64,000 nucleotides of DNA, from NCBI RefSeq assembly GCF_024679245.1, contig NC_090184.1, positions 15,090,144 to 15,154,143 on the forward strand. Reading direction: 5' to 3'. The notes below the pieces were generated by a model that was given only the letters and a program-made list of their open reading frames with translations, was not told the DNA's origin and did not search any database. Positions 1 through 9,625 of the stretch are shown here, piece by piece (positions within the stretch are counted from its first letter, which is position 1; each line of letters begins with the position of its first letter). A program made the translations under genes and the position numbers. The DNA comes from Pseudorasbora parva (lineage: Eukaryota; Chordata; Actinopteri; Cypriniformes; Gobionidae).

Positions 1-1200
1 AAATGACTCTTTTCTAAATTCAGCGGGATGTTCTTGAGTCCCACAGAGTTTCAGGCTATCAACTGGACAAGATTTGCTGCTACTACTACTCTCACTCTCG
101 GTACCCTCACAATGGCACTGACTTGTCTGTTGTATTTGGTAAGTGCTATTTGTTGGGGTAGTTTCAAGTGATCAGTGCTTCAAGAGAAAACTTCCTTCTG
201 GAACTCCACAATACGTTGTCCATGAAATGGCTATGTAATTACAAAGTTCTACACATTAAGATTACTTCAAATGGGAGCATTGATTGGTCCTGTGTTCATA
301 AGTGCTTCTCTTTGGGGTGGTTTTAATGAGGAAGTGAGCTACAGGCAAGACTTAGCCTCTGTTCAATACAAGTTCAATACAAAATTCCATTTTCGGTCAA
401 CCTAATATGGTAAACAATTGTACCTATGCCTCTAACATTTGTTTAAGTGATAACAGTTAAAGCCATGTTTCAGTTCATTTTCATCTTGACTGTAAGTATA
501 TGTTGATATCTACTCTAACTCTAGCATCTTTCTTTTCAAAAAAAGTAGAAAGTGCTATCAAGTTGGGGTAAATATTTACTGACTGGCTTCCCTATGTCCA
601 TGTTTTTTTTAAATGTTCAAATCCTTTATATTGAAAAAATCATCATGGATCATTACAAATATAAGTATTCCTGATACTATGTAAGAATAAGCGCTTCTCT
701 TGTGGACAGCCATGTTGGTGTTTGATCATGATGTGGTTCTTTCACTGCCATCATGACAAAAGCCTAGCCAGAGTAAACTCTGGAGGGTGCTGTTTACCTA
801 GAGTCTTGGTCTGCCACTCTCTGGTTTTGTACTTAGTGAATGTCTTTGCTTCCAACTTGTATCTTGCATGCAACTTGTACCTTGTAAGTGCTACCAACCT
901 GGGACAACATTTGGGACAGCCTGGGACAGCATCCTCATCTGCAGTCATGTTCCTGCCATCTTAACTGCAAATCAGTTGATATCTACTCTAACTTTAGCAT
1001 GTTTCTTTTCAACCAAAGTAGAAAGTGCTATCAAGTTGGGGTAAATATTTCCTGTCTGACTCCCCTGTGTCCATGGTTTTTATTCAGATCCCTTACATTT
1101 TCAGACCCCTTATAGATGACTACAAAGAGAAGCATTCCTGATTAATAATAAGTGCTTCTCTTTAGCACAATAAAGTTAGCATCCTGAGGCCTATGCTTTA
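1..1200 (+). repeat. Unit 1, class S1, 1200 bp
   Basis: S1 markers are TTTTCGGTCAAC (base 395 G instead of A) and GCATGCAAC. A private C-to-A change gives an uninterrupted A run near 539-545. The unit ends in the TTATAG haplotype. AATAAA is at 1169-1174. Confidence 0.93.
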
Positions 1201-1223
1201 AAATGACTATTTTCTATATTCAG

Positions 1224-1586
1224 CGGGATGTTCATGAGTGTTGTATTTGCATGAATTGCTTAAAATGTGTGAAAAGTCCACCCAAGTTGGAAGAAAAGCT
1301 GAGTCGTTCCAAAGATGCAAACTGGGCAATCAAAACTTAATGGGCTTACAGAAGTGTCAACGGCCATGACACAGCCGAGGGGGCATGGACACACTTATAT
1401 TGAGTGCTGGTTAACCACATGGCTCAGACAAGCTCTTCCTAAAAGCAGGCAACATGCTCCATGGATGCCCCATGGATCTCGTCGGGTCCTACAGAGTTTC
1501 AGGCTATCAACTGGACAAGATTTGCAGCTATTACTACTCTCACTCTCTGTACCCTCACAATGGCACTGACTCGTCTGTTGTATTTG
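1224..1586 (+). other. Exon-like segment 1, between acceptor-like and donor-like signals (reference unit 2)
   Basis: TTTTCTATATTCAG lies immediately upstream, a pyrimidine-rich tract ending in CAG. GTAAGTGC lies immediately downstream, matching the vertebrate donor consensus GTRAGT. The segment is 363 nt in L units and 115 nt in S units, because the 248-bp module lies wholly inside it. An 84-codon ORF (1315-1569) ends just before the donor-like site. It is absent from S units and stopped in unit 15, so coding use is unlikely. Whether the sites are used is unknown. Confidence 0.3.
1240..1487 (+). repeat. 248-bp length-class module, present in L units and absent from S units (reference copy in unit 2)
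   Basis: L units read GATGTTCATGAGT, then this module, then CCTACAGAGTTTCAGG. S units read GATGTTCTTGAGTCCCACAGAG directly, so about 248 bp are missing or inserted, with only a GT dinucleotide shared at the two ends. The module holds GTCGTTCC, GGTTAACC and a doubled CCATGGAT. I see no terminal inverted repeats, A-tail or clear target-site duplication, so a deletion in S is at least as likely as an insertion in L. All 25 L units carry it at the same place. Confidence 0.85.
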
Positions 1587-1777
1587 GTAAGTGCTATTTG
1601 TTGGGGTAGTTTCAAGTGATCAGTGCTTCAAGAGACAACTGCCTTCTGGAACTTCACAATACGTTGTCCGTGAAATGGCTATGTAATTACAAAATTCTAC
1701 ACATTAAGATTACTTCAAATGGGAGCATTGATTGGTCCTGTGTTCATAAGTGCTTCTCTTTGGGGTAGATTTAATGA
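1587..1777 (+). repeat. Possible remote third copy of the A/B block (block C)
   Basis: The stretch starts GTAAGTGCTATTTGTTGGGGTA, which resembles the AAAGTGCTATCAAGTTGGGGTA of blocks A and B. It ends CATAAGTGCTTCTCTTTGG, which resembles their AATAAGTGCTTCTCTTTAG. The middle is not convincingly alignable by eye apart from ATTACAAA and GAGCATTGATT. A third ancient duplicate is plausible but unproven. Confidence 0.4.
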
Positions 1778-1844
1778 GGAAGTGAGCTACAGGCAAGACT
1801 TAGCCTCTGTTGAATACAAGTTCTATACAAAATTCCATTTTCAG

Positions 1845-1939
1845 TCAACCTAATATTGTAAACAATTGTACCTATGCCTCTAACATTTTTTTAAGTGATA
1901 ACAGTTAAAGCCATGTTTCAGTTCATTTTCATCTTGACT
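1845..1939 (+). other. Exon-like segment 2 (reference unit 2)
   Basis: The segment is bounded upstream by ATTCCATTTTCAG and downstream by GTAAGTATATG, close to the optimal donor GTAAGTAT, giving 95 nt. The acceptor-like CAG is changed to CGG in the six S1 units (1, 10, 14, 17, 19 and 21), which would abolish it there. Usage is inferred, not shown. Confidence 0.28.
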
Positions 1940-2149
1940 GTAAGTATATGTTGATAGCTACTCTAACTCTAGCATCTTTCTTTTCAAACAAAGTAGAAAG
2001 TGCTATCAAGTTGGGGTAAATATTTACTGACTGACTTCCCTGTGTCCATGTTTTTTTTAAATTTTCAAATCCCTTATATTTAAAAAATCATCATGGATCA
2101 TTACAAATATAAGTATTTCTGATACTATGTAAGAATAAGAGCTTCTCTT
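1930..2149 (+). repeat. Internal repeat block A (reference copy in unit 2)
   Basis: This block begins CATCTTGACTG and ends GCTTCTCTT. It is colinear with block B about 475 bp downstream. Shared strings include CTACTCTAACT, AAAGTAGAAAGTGCTATC, AAGTTGGGGTAAATATTT, TGTGTCCATG and a terminal AATAAGNGCTTCTCTT. It differs from B by a T-tract and a TTACAAATATAAGTATT stretch. Every unit carries A and B, so the duplication predates the array's expansion. Confidence 0.85.
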
Positions 2150-2157
2150 GTGGACAG

Positions 2158-2331
2158 CCATATTGGTGTTTGTTCATGATGTGGTTCTGTCACTGCCATC
2201 ATGACAAAAACCTAGCCAGAGTAAACTCTAGAGGGTGCTGTTTACCTAGAGTCTTGGTCTGCCACTCTCTGGTTTTGTACTTAGTGAATGTCTTTGCTTC
2301 CAACTTGTATCTTGCATCCAACTTGTACCTT
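2158..2331 (+). other. Exon-like segment 3 (reference unit 2)
   Basis: The segment lies between CTTCTCTTGTGGACAG and GTAAGTGCTACC and is 174 nt long. The acceptor's pyrimidine tract is short and interrupted, so this is the weakest of the three. It contains the 18-bp tandem duplication and the CTCTAGAGGGTGCTG stretch. Confidence 0.22.
2225..2240 (+). promoter_or_regulatory. CTCF-core-like sequence (weak match, reference unit 2)
   Basis: ACTCTAGAGGGTGCTG resembles the 3-prime part of the CTCF consensus (YAGRKGGCRS). It has T where C is expected, and two mismatches upstream. The other main allele, CTCTGGAGGGTGCTG, is a poorer match. CTCF binds some other macrosatellites such as DXZ4, which motivates noting it. 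The match is marginal. Confidence 0.15.
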
Positions 2332-2335
2332 GTAA
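2300..2335 (+). repeat. 18-bp tandem duplication (reference copy in unit 2)
   Basis: CCAACTTGTATCTTGCAT is followed immediately by CCAACTTGTACCTTGTAA, two 18-bp copies with three differences. The second copy supplies the GTAAGTG donor-like site. Nearly every unit has it. The last bases of the first copy are subfamily markers: GCATGCAAC in S1, GCACCTAAC in units 26 and 43, and TGTCTCTTGC in units 23, 24, 29, 40, 41, 46 and 47. Confidence 0.8.
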
Positions 2336-2347
2336 GTGCTACCAACC

Positions 2348-2376
2348 TGGGACAACATTTGGGACAGCCTGGGACA
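2348..2376 (+). repeat. Triple TGGGACA motif (reference copy in unit 2)
   Basis: TGGGACA occurs three times within 29 bp, at 2348, 2360 and 2370. The motif set is conserved in every unit. It reads as a decayed short tandem repeat, and no binding factor can be assigned from sequence alone. Confidence 0.7.
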
Positions 2377-2404
2377 GCATCCTCATCTGCAGTCATGTTC
2401 CTGC

Positions 2405-2610
2405 CATCTTGACTGCAAATCAGTTGATATCTACTCTAACTTTAGCATGTTTCTTTTCAACCAAAGTAGAAAGTGCTATCAAGTTGGGGTAAATATTTCC
2501 TGTCTGACTCCCCTGTGTCCATGGTTTTTATTCAGATCCCTTACATTTTCAGACCCCTTCTAGATGACTACAAATAGAAGCATTCCTGATTAATAATAAG
2601 TGCTTCTCTT
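2405..2610 (+). repeat. Internal repeat block B (reference copy in unit 2)
   Basis: This block begins CATCTTGACTG and ends GTGCTTCTCTT, and aligns throughout with block A. It has TTTATTCAGATCCC where A has a T-tract. It runs straight into the AATAAA hexamer. Its end exists in two haplotypes, CTTCTAGATGAC...AAATAGAAG and CTTATAGATGAC...AAAGAGAAG, which track the length class of the following unit. Confidence 0.85.
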
Positions 2611-2640
2611 TAGCACAATAAAGTTAGCATCCTGAGGCCT
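2536..2640 (+). other. Terminal-exon-like segment ending at a poly(A) hexamer (reference unit 2)
   Basis: GGTTTTTATTCAG lies upstream, and a second acceptor-like TTACATTTTCAG lies 17 bp further in. AATAAA follows about 80 nt downstream with no donor-like site between. The arrangement resembles a last exon. The end point is approximate because no cleavage site can be read from the sequence. Confidence 0.25.
2617..2622 (+). promoter_or_regulatory. AATAAA polyadenylation-signal-like hexamer (reference unit 2)
   Basis: TTAGCACAATAAAGTTAGC occurs near the end of nearly every unit, in the same orientation as the donor-like and acceptor-like signals. The downstream sequence is not clearly GT-rich, which weakens the call. 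Units 5, 8, 12 and 15 have lost it by a 14-bp deletion. Confidence 0.35.
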
Positions 2641-2648
2641 ATGCTTTA

Positions 2649-3849
2649 AAATGACTCTTTTCTAAATTCAGCGGGATGTTCTTGAGTCCCACAGAGTTTC
2701 AGGCTATCAACTGGACAAGATTTGCTGCTACTACTACTCTCACTCTCGGTACCCTCACAATGGCACTGACTTATCTGTTGTATTTGGTAAGTGCTATTTG
2801 TTGGGGTAGTTTCAAGTGATCAGTGCTTCAAGAGAAAACTTCCTTCTGGAACTCCACAATACGTTGTCCATGAAATGGCTATGTAATTACAAAGTTCTAC
2901 ACATTAAGATTACTTCAAATGGGAGCATTGATTGGTCCTGTGTTCATAAGTGCTTCTCTTTGGGGTGGTTTTAATGAGGAAGTGAGCTACAGGCAAGACT
3001 TAGCCTCTGTTCAATACAAGTTCAATACAAAATTCCATTTTCAGTCAACCTAATATGGTAAACAATTGTACCTATGCCTCTAACATTTGTTTAAGTGATA
3101 ACAGTTAAAGCCATGTTTCAGTTCATTTTCATCTTGACTGTAAGTATATGTTGATATCTACTCTAACTCTAGCATCTTTCTTTTCAAACAAAGTAGAAAG
3201 TGCTATCAAGTTGGGGTAAATATTTACTGACTGGCTTCCCTATGTCCATGTTTTTTTTTACATTTTCAAATCCCTAATATTGAAAAAATCATCATGGATC
3301 ATTACAAATATAAGTATTCCTGATACTATGTAAGAATAAGCGCTTCTCTTGTGGACAGCCATGTTGGTGTTTGATCATGATGTGGTTCTTTCACTGCCAT
3401 CATGACAAAAGCCTAGCCAGAGTAAACTCTGGAGGGTGCTGTTTACCTAGAGTCTTGGTCTGCCACTCTCTGGTTTTGTACTTAGTGAATGTCTTTGCTT
3501 CCAACTTGTATCTTGCATCCAACTTGTACCTTGTAAGTGCTACCAACCTGGGACAACATTTGGGACAGCCTGGGACAGCATCCTCATCTGCAGTCATGTT
3601 CCTGCCATCTTAACTGCAAATCAGTTGATATCTACTCTAACTTTAGCATGTTTCTTTTCAACCAAAGTAGAAAGTGCTATCAAGTTGGGGTAAATATTTC
3701 CTGTCTGACTCCCCTGTGTCCATGGTTTTTATTCAGATCCCTTACATTTTCAGACCCCTTCTAGATGACTACAAATAGAAGCATTCCTGATTAATAATAA
3801 GTGCTTCTCTTTAGCACAATAAAGTTAGCATCCTGAGGCCTATGCTTTA
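2649..3849 (+). repeat. Unit 3, class S2, 1201 bp
   Basis: The module is absent. GACTTATCTG at about 2768 is shared only with units 23, 26 and 43. The TTCTAG end is followed by an L unit, one of three exceptions to the usual pairing. Confidence 0.93.
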
Positions 3850-5297
3850 AAATGACTATTTTCTATATTCAGCGGGATGTTCATGAGTGTTGTATTTGCA
3901 TGAATTGCTTAAAATGTGTGAAAAGTCCACCCAAGTTGGAAGAAAAGCTGAGTCGTTCCAAAGATGCAAACTGGGCAATCAAAACTTAATGGGCTTACAG
4001 AAGTGTCAACGGCCATGACACAGCCGAGGGGGCATGGACACACTTATATTGAGTGCTGGTTAACCACATGGCTCAGACAAGCTCTTCCTAAAAGCAGGCA
4101 ACATGCTCCATGGATGCCCCATGGATCTCGTCGGGTCCTACAGAGTTTCAGGCTATCAACTGGACAAGATTTGCAGCTATTACTACTCTCACTCTCGGTA
4201 CCCTCACAATGGCACTGACTCGTCTGTTGTATTTGGTAAGTGCTATTTGTTGGGGTAGTTTCAAGTGATCAGTGCTTCAAGAGACAACTGCCTTCTGGAA
4301 CTTCACAATACGTTGTCCGTGAAATGGCTATGTAATTACAAAATTCTACACATTAAGATTACTTCAAATGGGAGCATTGATTGGTCCTGTGTTCATAAGT
4401 GCTTCTCTTTGGGGTAGATTTAATGAGGAAGTGAGCTACAGGCAAGACTTAGCCTCTGTTTAATACAAGTTCTATACAAAATTCCATTTTCAGTCAACCT
4501 AATATTGTAAACAATTGTACCTATGCCTCTAACATTTTTTTAAGTGATAACAGTTAAAGCCATGTTTCAGTTCATTTTCATCTTGACTGTAAGTATATGT
4601 TGATAGCTACTCTAACTCTAGCATCTTTCTTTTCAAACAAAGTAGAAAGTGCTATCAAGTTGGGGTAAATATTTACTGACTGACTTCCCTGTGTCCATGT
4701 TTTTTTTAAATTTTCAAATCCCTTATATTTAAAAAATCATCATGGATCATTACAAATATAAGTATTTCTGATACTATGTAAGAATAAGAGCTTCTCTTGT
4801 GGACAGCCATATTGGTGTTTGTTCATGATGTGGTTCTGTCACTGCCATCATGACAAAAACCTAGCCAGAGTAAACTCTAGAGGGTGCTGTTTACCTAGAG
4901 TCTTGGTCTGCCACTCTCTGGTTTTGTACTTAGTGAATGTCTTTGCTTCCAACTTGTATCTTGCATCCAACTTGTACCTTGTAAGTGCTACCAACCTGGG
5001 ACAACATTTGGGACAGCCTGGGACAGCATCCTCATCTGCAGTCATGTTCCTGCCATCTTGACTGCAAATCAGTTGATATCTACTCTAACTTTAGCATGTT
5101 TCTTTTCAACCAAAGTAGAAAGTGCTATCAAGTTGGGGTAAATATTTCCTGTCTGACTCCCCTGTGTCCATGGTTTTTATTCAGATCCCTTACATTTTCA
5201 GACCCCTTATAGATGACTACAAAGAGAAGCATTCCTGATTAATAATAAGTGCTTCTCTTTAGCACAATAAAGTTAGCATCCTGAGGCCTATGCTTTA
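3850..5297 (+). repeat. Unit 4, class La, 1448 bp
   Basis: A standard La unit with GGGTAGATTTAATG in the body and GAATAAGAGCTT before block B. It ends TTATAG and precedes an Lb unit, as unit 7 does 4.3 kb later. Confidence 0.93.
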
Positions 5298-6727
5298 AAA
5301 TGACTCTTTTCTATATTCAGCGGGATGTTCATGAGTGTTGTATTTGCATGAATTGCTTAAAATGTGTGAAAAGTCCACCCATGTTGGAAGAAAAGTCGTT
5401 CCAAAGATGCAAACTGGGCAATCAAAACTTAATGGGCTTACAGAAGTGTCAACGGCCATGACACAGCCAAGGGGGCATGGACACACTTATATTGAGTGCT
5501 GGTTAACCACATGGCTCAGACAAGCTCTTCCTAAAAGCAGGCAACATGCTCCATGGATGCCCCATGGATCTCGTCTGGTCCTACAGAGTTTCAGGCTATC
5601 AACTGGACAAGATTTGCTGCTACTACTACTCTCACTCTCGGTACCCTCACAATGGCACTGACTCGTCTGTTGTATTTGGTAAGTGCTATTTGTTGGGGTA
5701 GTTTCAAGTGATCAGTGCTTCAAGAGACAACTGCCTTCTGGAACTTCACAATACGTTGTCCGTGAAATGGCTATGTAATTACAAAATTCTACACATTAAG
5801 ATTACTTCAAATAGGAGCATTGATTGGTTCTGTGTTCATAAGTGCTTCTCTTTGGGGTAGTTTTAATGAGGAAGTGAGCTACAGGCAAGACTTAGCCTCT
5901 GTTCAATACAAGTTCTATACAAAATTCCATTTTCAGTCAACCTAATATTGTAAACAATTGTACCTATGCCTCTAACATTTTTTTAAGTGATAACAGTTAA
6001 AGCCATGTTTCAGTTCATTTTCATCTTGACTGTAAGTATATGTTGATATCTACTCTAACTCTAGCATCTTTCTTTTCAAACAAAGTAGAAAGTGCTATCA
6101 AGTTGGGGTAAATATTTACTGACTGGCTTCCCTATGTCCATGTTTTTTTTTACATTTTCAAATCCCTAATATTGAAAAAATCATCATGGATCATTACAAA
6201 TATAAGTATTCCTGATACTATGTAAGAATAAGCGCTTCTCTTGTGGACAGCCATGTTGGTGTTTGTTCATGATGTGGTTCTTTCACTGCCATCATGACAA
6301 AAGCCTAGCCAGAGTAAACTCTGGAGGGTGCTGTTTACTTAGAGTCTTGGTCTGCCACTCTCTGGTTTTGTACTTAGTGAATGTCTTTGCTTCCAACTTG
6401 TATCTTGCATCCAACTTGTACCTTGTAAGTGCTACCAACCTGGGACAACATTTGGGACAGCCTGGGACAGCATCCTCATCTGCAGTCATGTTCCTGCCAT
6501 CTTGACTGCAAATCAGTTGATATCTACTCTAACTTTAGCATGTTTCTTTTCAACCAAAGTAGAAAGTGCTATCAAGTTGGGGTAAATATTTCCTGTCTGA
6601 CTCCCCTGTGTCCATGGTTTTTATTCAGATCCCTTACATTTTCAGACCCCTTATAGATGACTACAAAGAGAAGCATTCCTGATTAATAATAAGTGCTTCT
6701 CTTTAGCATCCTGAGGCCTATGCTTTA
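5298..6727 (+). repeat. Unit 5, class Lb, 1430 bp
   Basis: A 5-bp deletion gives GAAAAGTCGTTCC, and the 14-bp deletion near 6708-6710 removes AATAAA. GTTTACTTAGAG is shared only with units 8 and 12, which are therefore recent copies. Confidence 0.93.
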
Positions 6728-8176
6728 AAATGACTCTTTTCTATATTCAGCGGGATGTTCATGAGTGTTGTATTTGCATGAATTGCTTAAAATGTGTGAA
6801 AAATCCAGCCATGTTGGAAGAAAAGCTGAGTCGTTCCAAAGATGCAAACTGGGCAATCAAAACTTAATGGGCTTACAGAAGTGTCAACGGCCATGACACA
6901 GCCGAGGGGGCATGGACACACTTATATTGAGTGCTGGTTAACCACATGGCTCAGACAAGCTCTTCCTAAAAGCAGGCAACATGCTCCATGGATGCCCCAT
7001 GGATCTCGTCGGGTCCTACAGAGTTTCAGGCTATCAACTGGACAAGATTTGCAGCTATTACTACTCTCACTCTCGGTACCCTCACAATGGCACTGACTCG
7101 TCTGTTGTATTTGGTAAGTGCTATTTGTTGGGGTAGTTTCAAGTGATCAGTGCTTCAAGAGACAACTGCCTTCTGGAACTTCACAATACGTTGTCCGTGA
7201 AATGGCTATGTAATTACAAAGTTCTACACATTAAGATTACTTCAAATGGGAGCATTGATTGGTCCTGTGTTCATAAGTGCTTCTCTTTGGGGTGGTTTTA
7301 ATGAGGAAGTGAGCTACAGGCAAGACTTAGCCTCTGTTCAATACAAGTTCAATACAAAATTCCATTTTCAGTCAACCTAATATGGTAAACAATTGTACCT
7401 ATGCCTCTAACATTTGTTTAAGTGATAACAGTTAAAGCCATGTTTCAGTTCATTTTCATCTTGACTGTAAGTATATGTTGATATCTACTCTAACTCTAGC
7501 ATCTTTCTTTTCAAACAAAGTAGAAAGTGCTATCAAGTTGGGGTAAATATTTACTGACTGGCTTCCCTATGTCCATGTTTTTTTTTACATTTTCAAATCC
7601 CTAATATTGAAAAAATCATCATGGATCATTACAAATATAAGTATTCCTGATACTATGTAAGAATAAGCGCTTCTCTTGTGGACAGCCATGTTGGTGTTTG
7701 ATCATGATGTGGTTCTTTCACTGCCATCATGACAAAAGCCTAGCCAGAGTAAACTCTGGAGGGTGCTGTTTACCTAGAGTCTTGGTCTGCCACTCTCTGG
7801 TTTTGTACTTAGTGAATGTCTTTGCTTCCAACTTGTATCTTGCATCCAACTTGTACCTTGTAAGTGCTACCAACCTGGGACAACATTTGGGACAGCCTGG
7901 GACAGCATCCTCATCTGCAGTCATGTTCCTGCCATCTTAACTGCAAATCAGTTGATATCTACTCTAACTTTAGCATGTTTCTTTTCAACCAAAGTAGAAA
8001 GTGCTATCAAGTTTGGGTAAATATTTCCTGTCTGACTCCCCTGTGTCCATGGTTTTTATTCAGATCCCTTACATTTTCAGACCCCTTATAGATGACTACA
8101 AAGAGAAGCATTCCTGATTAATAATAAGTGCTTCTCTTTAGCACAATAAAGTTAGCATCCTGAGGCCTATGCTTTA
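6728..8176 (+). repeat. Unit 6, class Lc, 1449 bp, L/S chimera
   Basis: It has an L start with AAATCCAGCC, then switches to an S2-type body near 7219 (AAAGTTCTAC, GGGTGGTTTT). CAAGTTTGGGTAAAT near 8010 is shared with units 27, 35, 38 and 44. Confidence 0.92.
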
Positions 8177-9625
8177 AAATGACTATTTTCTATATTCAGC
8201 GGGATGTTCATGAGTGTTGTATTTGCATGAATTGCTTAAAATGTGTGAAAAGTCCACCCAAGTTGGAAGAAAAGCTGAGTCGTTCCAAAGATGCAAACTG
8301 GGCAATCAAAACTTAATGGGCTTACAGAAGTGTCAACGGCCATGACACAGCCGAGGGGGCATGGACACACTTATATTGAGTGCTGGTTAACCACATGGCT
8401 CAGACAAGCTCTTCCTAAAAGCAGGCAACATGCTCCATGGATGCCCCATGGATCTCGTCGGGTCCTACAGAGTTTCAGGCTATCAACTGGACAAGATTTG
8501 CAGCTATTACTACTCTCACTCTCGGTACCCTCACAATGGCACTGACTCGTCTGTTGTATTTGGTAAGTGCTATTTGTTGGGGTAGTTTCAAGTGATCAGT
8601 GCTTCAAGAGACAATTGCCTTCTGGAACTTCACAATACGTTGTCCGTGAAATGGCTATGTAATTACAAAATTCTACACATTAAGATTACTTCAAATGGGA
8701 GCATTGATTGGTCCTGTGTTCATAAGTGCTTCTCTTTGGGGTAGATTTAATGAGGAAGTGAGCTACAGGCAAGACTTAGCCTCTGTTTAATACAAGTTCT
8801 ATACAAAATTCCATTTTCAGTCAACCTAATATTGTAAACAATTGTACCTATGCCTCTAACATTTTTTTAAGTGATAACAGTTAAAGCCATGTTTCAGTTC
8901 ATTTTCATCTTGACTGTAAGTATATGTTGATAGCTACTCTAACTCTAGCATCTTTCTTTTCAAACAAAGTAGAAAGTGCTATCAAGTTGGGGTAAATATT
9001 TACTGACTGACTTCCCTGTGTCCATGTTTTTTTTTAAATTTTCAAATCCCTTATATTTAAAAAATCATCATGGATCATTACAAATATAAGTATTTCTGAT
9101 ACTATGTAAGAATAAGAGCTTCTCTTGTGGACAGCCATATTGGTGTTTGTTCATGATGTGGTTCTGTCACTGCCATCATGACAAAAACCTAGCCAGAGTA
9201 AACTCTAGAGGGTGCTGTTTACCTAGAGTCTTGGTCTGCCACTCTCTGGTTTTGTACTTAGTGAATGTCTTTGCTTCCAACTTGTATCTTGCATCCAACT
9301 TGTACCTTGTAAGTGCTACCAACCTGGGACAACATTTGGGACAGCCTGGGACAGCATCCTCATCTGCAGTCATGTTCCTGCCATCTTGACTGCAAATCAG
9401 TTGATATCTACTCTAACTTTAGCATGTTTCTTTTCAACCAAAGTAGAAAGTGCTATCAAGTTGGGGTAAATATTTCCTGTCTGACTCCCCTGTGTCCATG
9501 GTTTTTATTCAGATCCCTTACATTTTCAGACCCCTTATAGATGACTACAAAGAGAAGCATTCCTGATTAATAATAAGTGCTTCTCTTTAGCACAATAAAG
9601 TTAGCATCCTGAGGCCTATGCTTTA
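8177..9625 (+). repeat. Unit 7, class La, 1449 bp
   Basis: A standard La unit with a private C-to-T change giving GACAATTGCC near 8613 and one extra T in the T-tract. Its second half matches unit 4 at an offset of 4328 bp. Confidence 0.92.

Larger units (their letters stand above)
1201..2648 (+). repeat. Unit 2, class La, 1448 bp, used as the reference L unit
   Basis: The start is GACTATTTTCTATATTCAG and the 248-bp module is complete. CTCTGTACC near 1545 replaces the usual CTCGGTACC, a CpG-decay-type change. The block-B end is of the TTCTAG haplotype. Confidence 0.95.

Noticed and set aside
751..948. A 65-codon minus-strand ORF in every unit
   Set aside because: It is the shadow of the same conserved stretch. 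It has no recognised domain and no separate evidence of coding.
722..964. An 80-codon + strand ORF starting MIMMWF or MFMMWF, repeated about 50 times
   Set aside because: It is repeated because the DNA is repeated. It has no recognisable domain, an overlapping ORF on the other strand is equally preserved, and variation between copies shows no obvious codon-position pattern.
1205..1240. Possible CENP-B box around TTCAGCGGGATG
   Set aside because: Only the CGGGA part matches. The TTCG half and the required central A are absent on either strand.
1240..1487. The 248-bp module as a SINE insertion
   Set aside because: It has no A-tail, no Pol III boxes and no convincing target-site duplication. 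Its ends share only two bases.
1315..1569. An 84-codon ORF starting MQTGQSK in L units
   Set aside because: It depends on the 248-bp module, is absent from all 22 S units and is stopped in unit 15. The Lb 5-bp deletion changes its upstream extension to 108 codons. Nothing resembles a known protein.
1201..2648. Endogenous retrovirus or LTR origin suggested by AATAAA
   Set aside because: I saw no primer-binding site, polypurine tract, paired LTR ends or reverse-transcriptase reading frame in any unit.
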